A stretch of 64,000 nucleotides of DNA from assembly GCF_001547755.1 (NCBI RefSeq), contig NZ_AP013042.1, positions 1 to 64,000 on the forward strand, read 5' to 3'. The position numbers and the translations under genes were made by a program. Of the stretch, positions 52,850-62,724 are shown in pieces; positions within the stretch are counted from its first letter, which is position 1; each line of letters opens with the position of its first letter. Below the pieces are notes generated by a model. It was given only the letters and a program-made list of their open reading frames with translations. It ran no database searches and was not told the origin of the DNA. This stretch comes from an endosymbiont of Bathymodiolus septemdierum str. Myojin knoll. Its GTDB lineage: Bacteria > Pseudomonadota > Gammaproteobacteria > PS1 > Pseudothioglobaceae.

Positions 52850-53603
52850 ACCCCAAAACCTCAAACAACTTTCTAAATTTTCTCATATAGCAAACCCTAA
52901 GAAGCCCTCTTCTTTTTCTGATTCAATTTTATACTTTCTTGATACACATCCATTGGTTTTTTATATTTCAATGTTTCATGGAATCTTCGGTGGTTATAAA
53001 ACTCAATATAATCATCTACATCCGTGGTTAATTCAATGATAGTTTGATATTCATTCAAATAAATCCTTTCACATTTGGCACTTCTCCAGAAGCGTTCAAT
53101 GCAGATATTATCTGTGGCTCTGCCTTTGCCTCTGCCCGAGCGTAGCGACCAAATGCCCTTGGGGTGCATTGAGATAGTGATGTCTAAATCTTTTAGTCGT
53201 TTGGTGTGTATCTCACTGGTGTATTGGCTGCCTTGATCGGTATTAAATATCTCTGGGTGTGGGTACTTCTCCAAGGCATCATTAAGCACACTCATTACCA
53301 ACTGTGAATCCATGGTGTTGGATATTCTGTGTGATAAAACAGCCTTGGAATGCCAATCAATAATAGCAGCCATATACACCATACCTCCCGCAATCTTAAT
53401 ATAGGTGATGTCTGTACTCCAAACTTGATTAGCGTGGTTAATACCAAGACCTCGAAGCTTATAACTGTATTTTTTATGTACTTTTATTGGTATGGTTGTA
53501 TTGACCTGCTTAACCGCCAACACTGCTTTTAACCCTAATTCTTGACGATAACGAGCCACCGTGTTTAAACTTACCTTGTAACCATCTTCAAGTAGTTGTT
53601 TTT
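52850..53603 (-). mobile_element. IS3-family insertion sequence fragment
   Basis: Carries a partial OrfB transposase on the minus strand: the HTH-adjacent segment KQLLEDGYKVSLNTVARYRQ leads into an rve integrase core with VWSTDITYIKIAGGMVYMA, FNTDQGSQYTS and IERFWRSAKCE, and the tail HRRFHETLKYKKP. OrfA and the OrfB N-terminus are missing, and no inverted repeats were found. It sits exactly between the two norB fragments. The ATG-initiated part spans 52897-53559. Confidence 0.8.
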
Positions 53604-54065
53604 AGTGCCGTACTATTTTGGAACTTAGTTGGTGCTGGGTTATTTGGTTTCCTAATCAATCCGCCTATCGCGCTTTATTATATGCAAGGCTTAAATATTA
53701 CTGCCAATCATGGGCATGCGGCATTATTTGGGGTTTACGGCATGCTTGGCATTGGCTTAATGTTGTATTGCATGAGAGGTTTGACCGATGTCCGTAAGTG
53801 GGATAATAAATTACTTAAAATTACTTTTTGGTCGCTTAATATTGGTTTGGCAATGATGACTTTTCTGTCATTATTGCCGCAAGGCTTATGGCAAACTTAC
53901 CAAAGCATAGCCAATAGTTATGTTTCTGCTCGTTCAGTTGAATTTATGCAAAGCGACATTATGCATGCTTTAGTTTGGGCTAGAGTGCCGGGCGATACAG
54001 TCTTTGCAATCGGCGTTCTTGCTTTTGCATGGTTTGTATTTAAGGCGTTTACCGCAAGAAAATAG
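53604..54065 (+). pseudogene. norB fragment (qNOR, C-terminal part)
   Basis: In frame from 53604: SAVLFWNLVGAGLFGFLINP, then PIALYYMQGLNITANHGHAA and LFGVYGMLGIGLMLYCMRGL, to the natural stop. This is the C-terminal catalytic region of qNOR, including haem-ligand histidines. The open frame from 53682 would be a 127-residue product, but without the rest it cannot work. Nitric oxide reduction has been lost at this locus. Confidence 0.88.
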
Positions 54066-54067
54066 AG

Positions 54068-54661
54068 CTATCTAATGACATCGAAATCAGAGGGAATATT
54101 TAACGCAAAATCTTGTGGGTTAATTTTGGCGTTGACTTTTATATTGCTAAAGGTAATGTAAATAGTTTGGTCCAATTCGTTTTCTAATGAAATGGTGGAC
54201 AGTTCTTTGCCAACAAAGCCAAAACCCAGGGGCTGTGTTTTTTGGTTGGTGAGATACCAATCAATACCGCCTTCTGAATGGCTATATTTTGGCGTATTTT
54301 TAAGGGTATTGGGTTTATTGATGAGCCAGTAAAGCGGGGTTTTGGAGAAGTCTTGGTTTTTCTGTAAAACGGTTTGTTCAAGTTCAGTGTCAATCATCCA
54401 AAGCTCATTGTTGTTAAGTAGTAATGTTTGTTCGCTTGGCTTTATAGTATGCCAGCGCAGTTGTTGTGGGCGTTGGAAGGAAAAATTTCCAGCAGTTTCG
54501 CTGATGAATATGTCGCCAGCGGTATAAACGCTTTGGGTGAAATCAGCCTTGAGCGAATTTAAGTTATTGAAATAATCAGAAAATTGCGTTTTTGCCGCTG
54601 CGCCTTCACTAAGGGCAATGTTGCCCCATAAGGCAGATATTACAATAAGAATTTTAATCAT
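54068..54661 (-). CDS. lolA: Outer-membrane lipoprotein carrier LolA
   Basis: Periplasmic chaperone that ferries lipoproteins from LolCDE to LolB. Signal peptide (MIKILIVISALWGNIALS), then the typical SLKADFTQSVYTAGD, GNFSFQRPQQLRWHTIKP, and YSHSEGGIDWYL segments. 197 residues. It overlaps the 3' end of ftsK by 8 nt, the usual ftsK-lolA pairing. Confidence 0.92.
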   Translation of the reverse strand: MIKILIVISALWGNIALSEGAAAKTQFSDYFNNLNSLKADFTQSVYTAGDIFISETAGNFSFQRPQQLRWHTIKPSEQTLLLNNNELWMIDTELEQTVLQKNQDFSKTPLYWLINKPNTLKNTPKYSHSEGGIDWYLTNQKTQPLGFGFVGKELSTISLENELDQTIYITFSNIKVNAKINPQDFALNIPSDFDVIR

Positions 54662-56912
54662 TGTCTATTGGTTCCGGTGCTAATACTTGACGATTGCCTG
54701 CACTATTCATTGTGCTAACGACGCCAGCAGACTCCATATCTTCGATGATGCGTGCAGCGCGATTGTAACCAATACGCAAGCGTCTTTGCAGCCCTGAAAT
54801 TGAGGCTTTACGGGTTGAGGTGACGATTTGCACGGCTTGGTCATACAGGTCATCTTCTTCGCCGTTAGATGTGCCTCCTGTGCTTTCATGTGACTCGCTA
54901 GATTCACTGTGTGCATTGACGACGCTGTCGAGATAATTGGTCTCAGAATGCTCACGCAAAAAACCAACCACACGGGCAATTTCTTCATCGCCAACAAAGG
55001 CACCATGCACACGAACTGTGTGTGAGATGCCTGGCGTTGTATAAAGCATATCGCCCATACCGAGTAATTGTTCGGCGCCACCTTGGTCAAGAATGGTGCG
55101 AGAATCTACTTTTGAAGACACCTTGAAGGCAATGCGAGTTGGGATATTAGATTTAATCAAGCCAGTAATCACATCCACACTTGGCCGTTGAGTGGCAATG
55201 ATAATATGAATACCTGCGGCGCGCGCTTTTTGTGCCAGACGGATGATAAGTGCCTCTACGCGCTTTGCCTTGGCGCGGTCCTCTTGTGCCAGTGCACCGA
55301 GCATATCGGCGTATTCATCGACCACTAACATAATGAGTGGTAATGGTTCTAATTCAGGGGCAGTTTCGCCTGCTTCGGCAGTATTTTCATTAAAAGATGG
55401 GTCTAAGAACGGCTCACCTTTTTCTTTAAAGGACTGGAGTTTTTCATTGAATCCGTCAAGATTACGCACGCCGAATTTTGCCAATAGTAAATAACGACGC
55501 TCCATCTCATTCACACACCACCACAGCGCAGCAGCAGCTTGGTTCATATCGGTGATCACTGGTGTTAGTAGGTGTGGCACATCCGCATAGCAGGACAACT
55601 CAACAATTTTGGGGTCAATCATAATTATTCGTACTTGCTCTGGCGTGGCTTTGTAAAGCACACTTAAAATCATTGCATTCAATCCAACAGATTTACCCAT
55701 TCCCGTTGCACCTGCAACTAATAGATGCGGCATTTTTGCTAAATTGGCAACGATTGGATGACCATTAATATCTTTACCTAGGGCAACCGTAAGCATAGAA
55801 GCAGAATTATTAAACGCATCAGAACTTAAAATTTCTTTCAGTCCAATGATATCTCGCTCGGTGTTTGGAATCTCTAGGCCGATGACAGGTTTACCCGGAA
55901 TAACATCAACAATACGAACACTTTCAACCAATAAGGCGCGTGCAAGGTCCTTGCTTAGATTCATAATCTGTGACACTTTTACACCCGCTGCCAGTGACAA
56001 CTCAAACTGAGTGATAACAGGACCTGGCGTTACTGCAGTGGTGATAACATCAAAGCCGAAGTCCTTGAGTTTTTCTTCCACCTGACGCGACATATCTTCT
56101 AATTCTTTTTCAGAATAACCTTTGGAAGTGCTGTTTATCTCGTCCAGTAGCGATAAATCAGGCAATCCACTGAGGGTTTCTTTTTTGAATAAGTTAGAAC
56201 TCGGAATGGCAACTTGCGTTTTTTTGGCTTTGGCTTTATTTAGTTTTATTTTTTTTGCTTTAGAAGTAGTAGCAATCTTAGCCATTCTCTTTGCTTTTGC
56301 TTGTTGTCTAGACGCTTTGAATTGTCCCAACACTGCCCCAAGTCCAGAGCCAGTAGAGCCAAAGATTTTAATCCATGAGATGCCACCAGCTATCGTTAGA
56401 CTTATCATAATAATACCCAAGTAAACAAGCGCAGAGAGTGAGCCGAATAATACGCCAAAATAACCGTGTAAGAATTCACCGATCCAACCACCTGCAATCG
56501 CACCTTCGCCAGTAAAAGTTTGCGTCAATAAGGCAGAGGAAAAAGCAATAAGTAACAATACTGCGATAAATCTAATCCAAACATGACTAGATTTGTTTGG
56601 ATTTTGATCAGTGCTCTTGTGAATTTTCCAGCCTAGCCAAATGAATGAAATTGGAATCACATAAGCGCCATAACCCAAAATTGATAAACCAATATCACTT
56701 AAATAAGCACCAATGACACCTGCCAAATTAATCACCGAATTGTCCAATGCAACACTACCAGACCAGGGGTTTTCTAATGAGGAGTGGCTAATCAATGCCA
56801 CTAGGCTAATCAGACCAAGAACAGTCAGTGCAATAAAAATAACTTCATTAGCGGTGCGTGAACGGGATTGTTTTTTGCGTTGAGGACGAATAGGTTTGTT
56901 ATTTGTTTCCAA
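54654..56912 (-). CDS. ftsK: DNA translocase FtsK
   Basis: Divisome-linked motor that pumps chromosome termini and activates XerCD. Four N-terminal membrane helices, a lysine/alanine-rich linker, Walker A VAGATGMGKSVGLNAMIL near residue 405, IATQRPSVDVITG, and a winged-helix gamma domain at the C-terminus (TRKASISGLQRRLRIGYNRA) that reads KOPS. At 752 residues it is much shorter than E. coli FtsK because of its short linker. Confidence 0.95.
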   Translation of the reverse strand: METNNKPIRPQRKKQSRSRTANEVIFIALTVLGLISLVALISHSSLENPWSGSVALDNSVINLAGVIGAYLSDIGLSILGYGAYVIPISFIWLGWKIHKSTDQNPNKSSHVWIRFIAVLLLIAFSSALLTQTFTGEGAIAGGWIGEFLHGYFGVLFGSLSALVYLGIIMISLTIAGGISWIKIFGSTGSGLGAVLGQFKASRQQAKAKRMAKIATTSKAKKIKLNKAKAKKTQVAIPSSNLFKKETLSGLPDLSLLDEINSTSKGYSEKELEDMSRQVEEKLKDFGFDVITTAVTPGPVITQFELSLAAGVKVSQIMNLSKDLARALLVESVRIVDVIPGKPVIGLEIPNTERDIIGLKEILSSDAFNNSASMLTVALGKDINGHPIVANLAKMPHLLVAGATGMGKSVGLNAMILSVLYKATPEQVRIIMIDPKIVELSCYADVPHLLTPVITDMNQAAAALWWCVNEMERRYLLLAKFGVRNLDGFNEKLQSFKEKGEPFLDPSFNENTAEAGETAPELEPLPLIMLVVDEYADMLGALAQEDRAKAKRVEALIIRLAQKARAAGIHIIIATQRPSVDVITGLIKSNIPTRIAFKVSSKVDSRTILDQGGAEQLLGMGDMLYTTPGISHTVRVHGAFVGDEEIARVVGFLREHSETNYLDSVVNAHSESSESHESTGGTSNGEEDDLYDQAVQIVTSTRKASISGLQRRLRIGYNRAARIIEDMESAGVVSTMNSAGNRQVLAPEPIDND

Positions 56913-56938
56913 GAATATTCCTGCTTACTTTATAATGA

Positions 56939-57922
<984 letters not shown>

Positions 57923-57951
57923 TTATTTAATGGGTATAATTATCCCTTTTT

Positions 57952-58027
57952 GGCCACATAGCTCAGTTGGTAGAGCAAGGGATTGAAAATCCCTGTGTCC
58001 CTAGTTCAATTCTAGGTGTGGCCACCA
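57952..58027 (+). tRNA. tRNA-Phe (anticodon GAA)
   Basis: A 76-nt cloverleaf. The acceptor GGCCACA pairs with TGTGGCC, then the A discriminator and encoded CCA follow. D-arm GCTC...GAGC, anticodon stem AGGGA/TCCCT with loop TTGAAAA (anticodon GAA), and T-arm CCTAG-TTCAATT-CTAGG. It closely resembles the E. coli tRNA-Phe. Confidence 0.97.
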
Positions 58028-58130
58028 TTTTTTCAAAAAACCCATATTTAAAATATGGGTTTTTTATTTCTAAACCCGGGACAGTGTCCTATCGCCTTGA
58101 TGTCAATTCTAGGTGTGGCCACCATTTTTT
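58006..58130 (+). repeat. Direct repeat of the tRNA-Phe 3' end
   Basis: The 28 bases at 58006-58033 (3' end of the tRNA plus six Ts) recur exactly at 58103-58130. Each copy is followed by a different terminator hairpin and then a similar TTTCTAAA-rich tail. This could be a decayed second tRNA gene or an att-type duplication. Confidence 0.85.
58035..58065 (+). terminator. Terminator of tRNA-Phe
   Basis: Long stem AAAAAACCCATATTT / AAATATGGGTTTTTT ending in Ts. Confidence 0.85.
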
Positions 58131-58136
58131 AAAAAG

Positions 58137-58162
58137 AAAACTTGCGGAAACGCGAGTTTTTT
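58137..58162 (+). terminator. Second terminator after the tRNA-end repeat
   Basis: Stem AAAACTTGCG / CGCGAGTTTT with a GAAA tetraloop and a T-run; one G-U pair. Confidence 0.8.
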
Positions 58163-58293
58163 GTTTCTAAATCCCGATAGATCTCCGAAATATTTCAATC
58201 ACATAGCAAGGTTATGCTTAAGCAAACTGCTAGTGTTAAATAGCAAAAAAATGCTTGATAAAATCAACAGGATGAAAAAACTATATAATAAAT

Positions 58294-58321
58294 TTGTAAT
58301 ATTATAAAAATATGATATAAT
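58294..58321 (+). promoter_or_regulatory. Promoter for a candidate small RNA
   Basis: TTGTAA at 58294-58299, a 16-bp spacer and a perfect TATAAT at 58316-58321. The start point should fall near 58328. Confidence 0.5.
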
Positions 58322-58327
58322 TATTGG

Positions 58328-58434
58328 CGTGTCATCATTCTCCCCCAAGAATTTATCCTCTCCTCAAAGTAGATAATAAGTGGTGGCACATTCATTCAAG
58401 ACGCTATTAGCCATTCGGTTAATAGCGTTTTTTT
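58328..58434 (+). ncRNA. Candidate small RNA with CU-rich loop and intrinsic terminator
   Basis: About 107 nt from the predicted start to a strong terminator (ACGCTATTA / TAATAGCGT, then seven Ts). The 5' half is single-stranded and CU-rich, with CTCCCCC and CCTCTCCTC, which can pair with Shine-Dalgarno sequences. No convincing ORF lies within it. The design matches trans-acting small RNAs that block ribosome binding. It is not a known family that I recognise. Confidence 0.5.
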
Positions 58435-58478
58435 ATTCCACTACGGTTTAAAACTGGGTGTTTTACTTCTGAGTGAAA

Positions 58479-59048
58479 TTAATGTAGCATGTCGGTAGAG
58501 ATGTAATCTTGCTTGGAAGGCTGCAAGGTTTCTTGGATAAGCAGCGTGCCCATACGCACAAATTCGATGATTTCGCTAAGGTCGTTGGCATTTTCTTCAT
58601 TGTCTAAAACATCGCCGTTAAGTTGTGAGATTTCGCTGAAATCTTTCATCATTTCTAAGACATCTTCATCGTGGGTAGAGATTTTTTGTAAGCCTAAGCC
58701 GACTAAAAACCCCTGGCACCATTGAATTAGCGTATCAGCCTGTTCCCTCAAAGTGCAGTTTTCATCGGCAATCAATAATTGAAAATTCAGCGTCGCATCA
58801 TTGAGTTGTGAAAGTGTGGTGTTATAGACTTGTGCCAATTTTTCGTGGGCTTCTTTTTCGTTTAGATTGTTAAGATCAATGCTGACTAGCACTTCGTTGA
58901 GCCAATCGTCCAGCGTAACGCCAGGTCTAACGCAAGAAAATCCACACAAAATTCCATGGGCACTGGCAATCGTATCGTCAGTATTGAGTTTATGCAGGAT
59001 GTCTTTTACATCATCATAGTTAATGATATTAACTTCCATTTCTATCAT
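58479..59048 (-). CDS. UPF0149 (YgfB/YecA-like) protein
   Basis: A 189-residue helical protein with [20 protein letters not shown] near the N-terminus and [15 protein letters not shown] in the middle, characteristic of the UPF0149 family. YgfB in Pseudomonas affects regulation of an amidase and antibiotic resistance; its role here is unknown. The start overlaps the pyrB stop by 4 nt, so it is cotranscribed with pyrB. Confidence 0.8.
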   Translation of the reverse strand: MIEMEVNIINYDDVKDILHKLNTDDTIASAHGILCGFSCVRPGVTLDDWLNEVLVSIDLNNLNEKEAHEKLAQVYNTTLSQLNDATLNFQLLIADENCTLREQADTLIQWCQGFLVGLGLQKISTHDEDVLEMMKDFSEISQLNGDVLDNEENANDLSEIIEFVRMGTLLIQETLQPSKQDYISTDMLH

Positions 59049-60007
59049 GATTTTCCTGCCAAAATTTCCATCACAGCCATCCGCACCGCAATACCATTGG
59101 TAACTTGTTGTAGAATGACTGATTGCTCGCCATCAGCAACCGATGAGTCGATTTCCACACCACGATTAATCGGGCCGGGGTGCATGACAATCGCACCAGG
59201 TTTTGCCAATGCCAAGCGTTCAAAGGTCAAACCGTAGTTGTCAAAATATTCCTGTTCATTTGGAATATCCGCCTCCATCATCCGTTCTTTTTGCAAACGC
59301 AATACCATAATAACATCGCAATCTTTTAACCCTGTTTCAATATCAGTAAAGCATTTAATGGTATCACAATTTTTAGATTCATATTGCAAACCTTCTGGTG
59401 CAATGAGGCGAATGTCTTTCGTACCTAAAGTTTTCAGCGCTTGAATGCCAGAATGCGCCACGCGAGAATGTAAAATATCACCCACAATTGCCACTGATAA
59501 ACTCTCAAAATTTTTCTTATATTGGCGAATGGTCAACATATCCAATAACGCCTGTGTCGGGTGGGCGTTGATGCCATCGCCGGCATTCAAAATTGCTACA
59601 TTGCCAATATTCTCAGCCACATAATGAGGCAAGCCGCTTTGCTTATGGCGAATGACGAACATATCAATTTGCATGGCTTTTAGCGTGTGCATTGTGTCGA
59701 GCAAGGATTCGTTTTTCTTCGTCGCAGAGTTCGCTAAATCAACATTGATAATATTTGCACTGGTGCGTTTTCCTGCGATTTCAAAGGTATTTCTGGTACG
59801 CGTGGAAGGCTCAAAAAACAAATTAGCGACACTCATATCGTCCAATGCTTTGGATTTTTTTAGATTACCTTGTGCATCAAGCAAGTCATCAGCGACATCA
59901 AGAATATGGGTTAAATGTTGTTTGGATAGCCCTTCAAGACCCAATAAGTGAACCAACTTGCCAGAAGCATTTAGTTGAATATCGTTGCTAATCAAGTCTT
60001 TTTTCAT
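59045..60007 (-). CDS. pyrB: Aspartate carbamoyltransferase catalytic subunit
   Basis: Joins carbamoyl phosphate and aspartate in pyrimidine synthesis. The carbamoyl-phosphate motif is [13 protein letters not shown] near residue 58; [29 protein letters not shown] and [12 protein letters not shown] follow. 320 residues, similar to the non-E. coli (class B/C-like) form. No pyrI follows; the gene order is mltB-ruvX-pyrB-ygfB-like. Confidence 0.95.
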   Translation of the reverse strand: MKKDLISNDIQLNASGKLVHLLGLEGLSKQHLTHILDVADDLLDAQGNLKKSKALDDMSVANLFFEPSTRTRNTFEIAGKRTSANIINVDLANSATKKNESLLDTMHTLKAMQIDMFVIRHKQSGLPHYVAENIGNVAILNAGDGINAHPTQALLDMLTIRQYKKNFESLSVAIVGDILHSRVAHSGIQALKTLGTKDIRLIAPEGLQYESKNCDTIKCFTDIETGLKDCDVIMVLRLQKERMMEADIPNEQEYFDNYGLTFERLALAKPGAIVMHPGPINRGVEIDSSVADGEQSVILQQVTNGIAVRMAVMEILAGKS

Positions 60008-60020
60008 TAGTTTTTATTGT

Positions 60021-60443
60021 TTAGAGGTTTTCTTCAAGCCAAGTTTGCAAAATCAATTCTGCAGATAATTTATCCACAGTACCTCGATTTGCGTTTGGAT
60101 GATAATGGTTGTATTTTAATTGTTTTTTAGCATCAGAGGAGGACAAATACTCATCAATAAAAACCGTCTCAATCTTATATCTCGCTGTTAATTTTCGCCC
60201 AAAAGACTTTGCAATGAAAGTCATTTCCTGCTCTTTCCCGTCTTTATCAAAAGGCAAACCGACCACAAATAAATCCACATTATGGGCATTCACAATCTCA
60301 TCAAACCCTTTAAAATTAGTAGAACCGTCTTTGTGGTTCGTAACCACGCTAATGCCTTTTGCACTTTGTGTCAAACTGTTTGCAATTGCCACCCCCGTGC
60401 GTTTTGTCCCCACATCAAAACCTAAGTAGGTCTTAATGTTCAC
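60021..60443 (-). CDS. ruvX: Putative pre-16S rRNA nuclease / Holliday junction resolvase YqgF
   Basis: RNase H-fold protein needed for 16S rRNA 5' maturation. LGFDVGTKRTGVAIAN at the N-terminus, FVVGLPFDKDGKEQ, and the DEYLSSSDAKKQL catalytic segment near residue 99. 140 residues. The start overlaps the mltB stop by 4 nt. Confidence 0.93.
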   Translation of the reverse strand: MNIKTYLGFDVGTKRTGVAIANSLTQSAKGISVVTNHKDGSTNFKGFDEIVNAHNVDLFVVGLPFDKDGKEQEMTFIAKSFGRKLTARYKIETVFIDEYLSSSDAKKQLKYNHYHPNANRGTVDKLSAELILQTWLEENL

Positions 60444-61651
60444 AATTTTTGTAACAATTGATATCCAACATATCCATCCACAGGCAAGCCATTCTCTTGC
60501 TGATATGCACGCACTGCTCCGCGTGTTTTTGGCCCTGGAATGCCATCAGGTTTCCCCGTGTCAAAGCCCAATGTATTGAGTTTAGTTTGAATGGCTTGAA
60601 TGTCTTCTCGACGCAACGACGGCTCCGCAATCGGCAGTGCAATCAGTGCTGATTTTCCCATGATGCGGTCCGCCAAATGCCCGACCGATAAGGCGTACAA
60701 AATAGAGCGATTCCACCTTAAAATTGTACGGAAATTACGATACACCAAAAAAGCAGGGCCTTGATACCCCATCGGCAATAGCAATGATGCCATTTGCGAT
60801 GGATTAGAAAATGCTTGCCCATCAGTACGAGTAACGCCTAGTTTTTGCCACGCTTGTACCGTTTTTTTAGTCTTTAAATTCGCCAATGAAAACTCAAAAT
60901 TCTTAGCCACTTTTACTTCTTCGCCCCAGCGTTCACCTTGTCGCCAGCCGATATTTTTGAGAAAATTAGACCCTGTGTAAAAGATATCGGCTTTACTACC
61001 CCCCCACAAGTCCAACTTCCCATCTTTGTCCTTATCTATCGCATATGCCTGTACATTGCTCGGCATAAATTGCAGATTACCCATTGCTCCCGCCCAAGAG
61101 CCCTCAACGGTAAGTGGTAATTTTCCCAGGTCAATCAGTTGCAACAAAACCAACAATTCGCCCGTAAAAAATGCCCGACGACGCTTATCAAAGCTCAGTG
61201 TTGCCAGTGAACGCACCAAATTCATCTTGCCCACATGCCGTCCATAGTTGGTTTCCAACCCCCAAAACGCCACCAAAACTGATGGGGGGACGCCATATTT
61301 TTTATAAACACGATTGAGCAATTCTTGGTTTTCTTGAAGTTTAATTCTACCTTTTTGCAGGCGATTATCGCTGACTCTAGAATTTATATAACGCCAAAAA
61401 TTCAGGGTAAATTCTGCCTGATTACGGTCATATTTAATGATTCTAGGATCGGGCGTTAGCCCTGTAAAAGCACGGTCTAATGTCGCCGATGAAACGCCTT
61501 TTTTCATCGCCGTTACGCGCAGCGTATTTAAGAATTGTTGAAAACTTTGTGTATTTTCGGTGTGCAGGGTATCATTGATTTTTGTGTTGCCCATTGTTGC
61601 CGTGGCGCACGCTGAAATCGCAAAGGTAAAAACAAGTATGAATCGAAACAT
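60440..61651 (-). CDS. mltB: Lytic murein transglycosylase B with peptidoglycan-binding domain
   Basis: Cleaves glycan strands, leaving anhydroMurNAc ends. A lipoprotein signal (MFRFILVFTFAISAC) precedes the SLT fold; the catalytic glutamate is in LVAFWGLETNYGRHVG, and GNLQFMPSNVQAYA and GWRQGERWGEEV follow. The C-terminal PG_binding_1 domain is GFDTGKPDGIPGPKTRGAV. Start at 61651 (403 residues); the ATG at 61672 is an alternative. It overlaps the start of the divergent apbE. Confidence 0.92.
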   Translation of the reverse strand: MFRFILVFTFAISACATATMGNTKINDTLHTENTQSFQQFLNTLRVTAMKKGVSSATLDRAFTGLTPDPRIIKYDRNQAEFTLNFWRYINSRVSDNRLQKGRIKLQENQELLNRVYKKYGVPPSVLVAFWGLETNYGRHVGKMNLVRSLATLSFDKRRRAFFTGELLVLLQLIDLGKLPLTVEGSWAGAMGNLQFMPSNVQAYAIDKDKDGKLDLWGGSKADIFYTGSNFLKNIGWRQGERWGEEVKVAKNFEFSLANLKTKKTVQAWQKLGVTRTDGQAFSNPSQMASLLLPMGYQGPAFLVYRNFRTILRWNRSILYALSVGHLADRIMGKSALIALPIAEPSLRREDIQAIQTKLNTLGFDTGKPDGIPGPKTRGAVRAYQQENGLPVDGYVGYQLLQKL

Positions 61652-62597
61652 AATAAAATTATACCTTATCATTGCCACTCTTTTGACACTTGGCGCCTGT
61701 GGTAAAAGTGAACAAGTGCATACTTTTTCAGGTGCCACAATGGGCACTACCTACACCGTCAAAATCGCCGATGACACAACCATTACCCAACAACAAATCA
61801 ACAGCAGACTCAAACAACTCAATAAAATATTCTCCACATGGGATGCCGAATCTGAATTATCTTTACTTAATAGGATGCCTGCTAATCATTGGATTCCAGT
61901 TTCCGATGAGTTATTTTATGTGCTAAAAACTGCCAAGCAAATCTACCGAAAAACCCATGGATATTTTGACCCCGGTGCAGGCCGTTTAATTGATATTTGG
62001 GGTTTTGGCGTCAAAAAAGTCATTCAAAAGCCCAGCCGATTGATGCTCCAAAATGCATTTCGCAACAGCTCTATCCGCCACCTAATGTTCCGAGACAGAC
62101 AAGACAAAGCCGTTATCAAAACTAAAGACATTCACATCAACCTCTCTGCCATCGCCAAAGGCTATGCTGTGGATCAAATTGCCAAACTTCTCAACGCTCA
62201 AAATTATCTTGTAGAAATTGGCGGAGAAGTTCGTGCCCAAGGTGTTAAACATAATGCTCCATGGACAATTGCTATTGAACACCCCAACAACACGACCCCA
62301 ATCCCAATCACCCTTGTCAACCAATCCATTGCCACTTCTGGCAATTATCGTAACTTTTTCATTTGGAAGGGTAAGCGTTATATGCATATCCTTAATCCTC
62401 TCACTGGACTCCCTGCCGATACTGACCTATCCTCCGTTAGTGTTCTCCATCCTAGTGCTATGCTTGCCGATGCCTACGCCACTACCCTTATGGCAATCGG
62501 TAGTCGCAATGCTACCGCCTTAGCAAAAATACTAGGTTTAAAAGCAATCCTAATTTTGAATCAAGCCGCCAACTTCAGAGTGATCGAAATTAATTGA
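61638..62597 (+). CDS. apbE: FAD:protein FMN transferase ApbE
   Basis: Attaches FMN covalently to threonines of membrane flavoproteins such as Nqr and Rnf subunits. A lipoprotein signal (IIATLLTLGACGKS) is followed by ATMGTTYTVKI, GYFDPGAGRLIDIWGFG, NLSAIAKGYAVDQIAK, and the metal/FAD motif ADAYATTLMAIG. Start at 61638 (MNRNIIKLY, 319 residues). Its 5' end overlaps the mltB start on the opposite strand. No Nqr or Rnf genes are in the window. Confidence 0.93.
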   Translation: MNRNIIKLYLIIATLLTLGACGKSEQVHTFSGATMGTTYTVKIADDTTITQQQINSRLKQLNKIFSTWDAESELSLLNRMPANHWIPVSDELFYVLKTAKQIYRKTHGYFDPGAGRLIDIWGFGVKKVIQKPSRLMLQNAFRNSSIRHLMFRDRQDKAVIKTKDIHINLSAIAKGYAVDQIAKLLNAQNYLVEIGGEVRAQGVKHNAPWTIAIEHPNNTTPIPITLVNQSIATSGNYRNFFIWKGKRYMHILNPLTGLPADTDLSSVSVLHPSAMLADAYATTLMAIGSRNATALAKILGLKAILILNQAANFRVIEIN

Positions 62598-62724
62598 TTT
62601 TGCGCTAAAATTACCTTTGCCACTTGAAATCTTTGACCCCAGTCAAGGACCCCCTCTAATAATTTTATCGCTGACACAACTGAATATCAAGTATTATGCT
62701 AGAAAAAATATTATCAAGCGTTTT

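Noticed and set aside
57967-58307. ORFs across tRNA-Phe and the terminators
   Set aside because: They read through the tRNA and hairpins and have no coding character.
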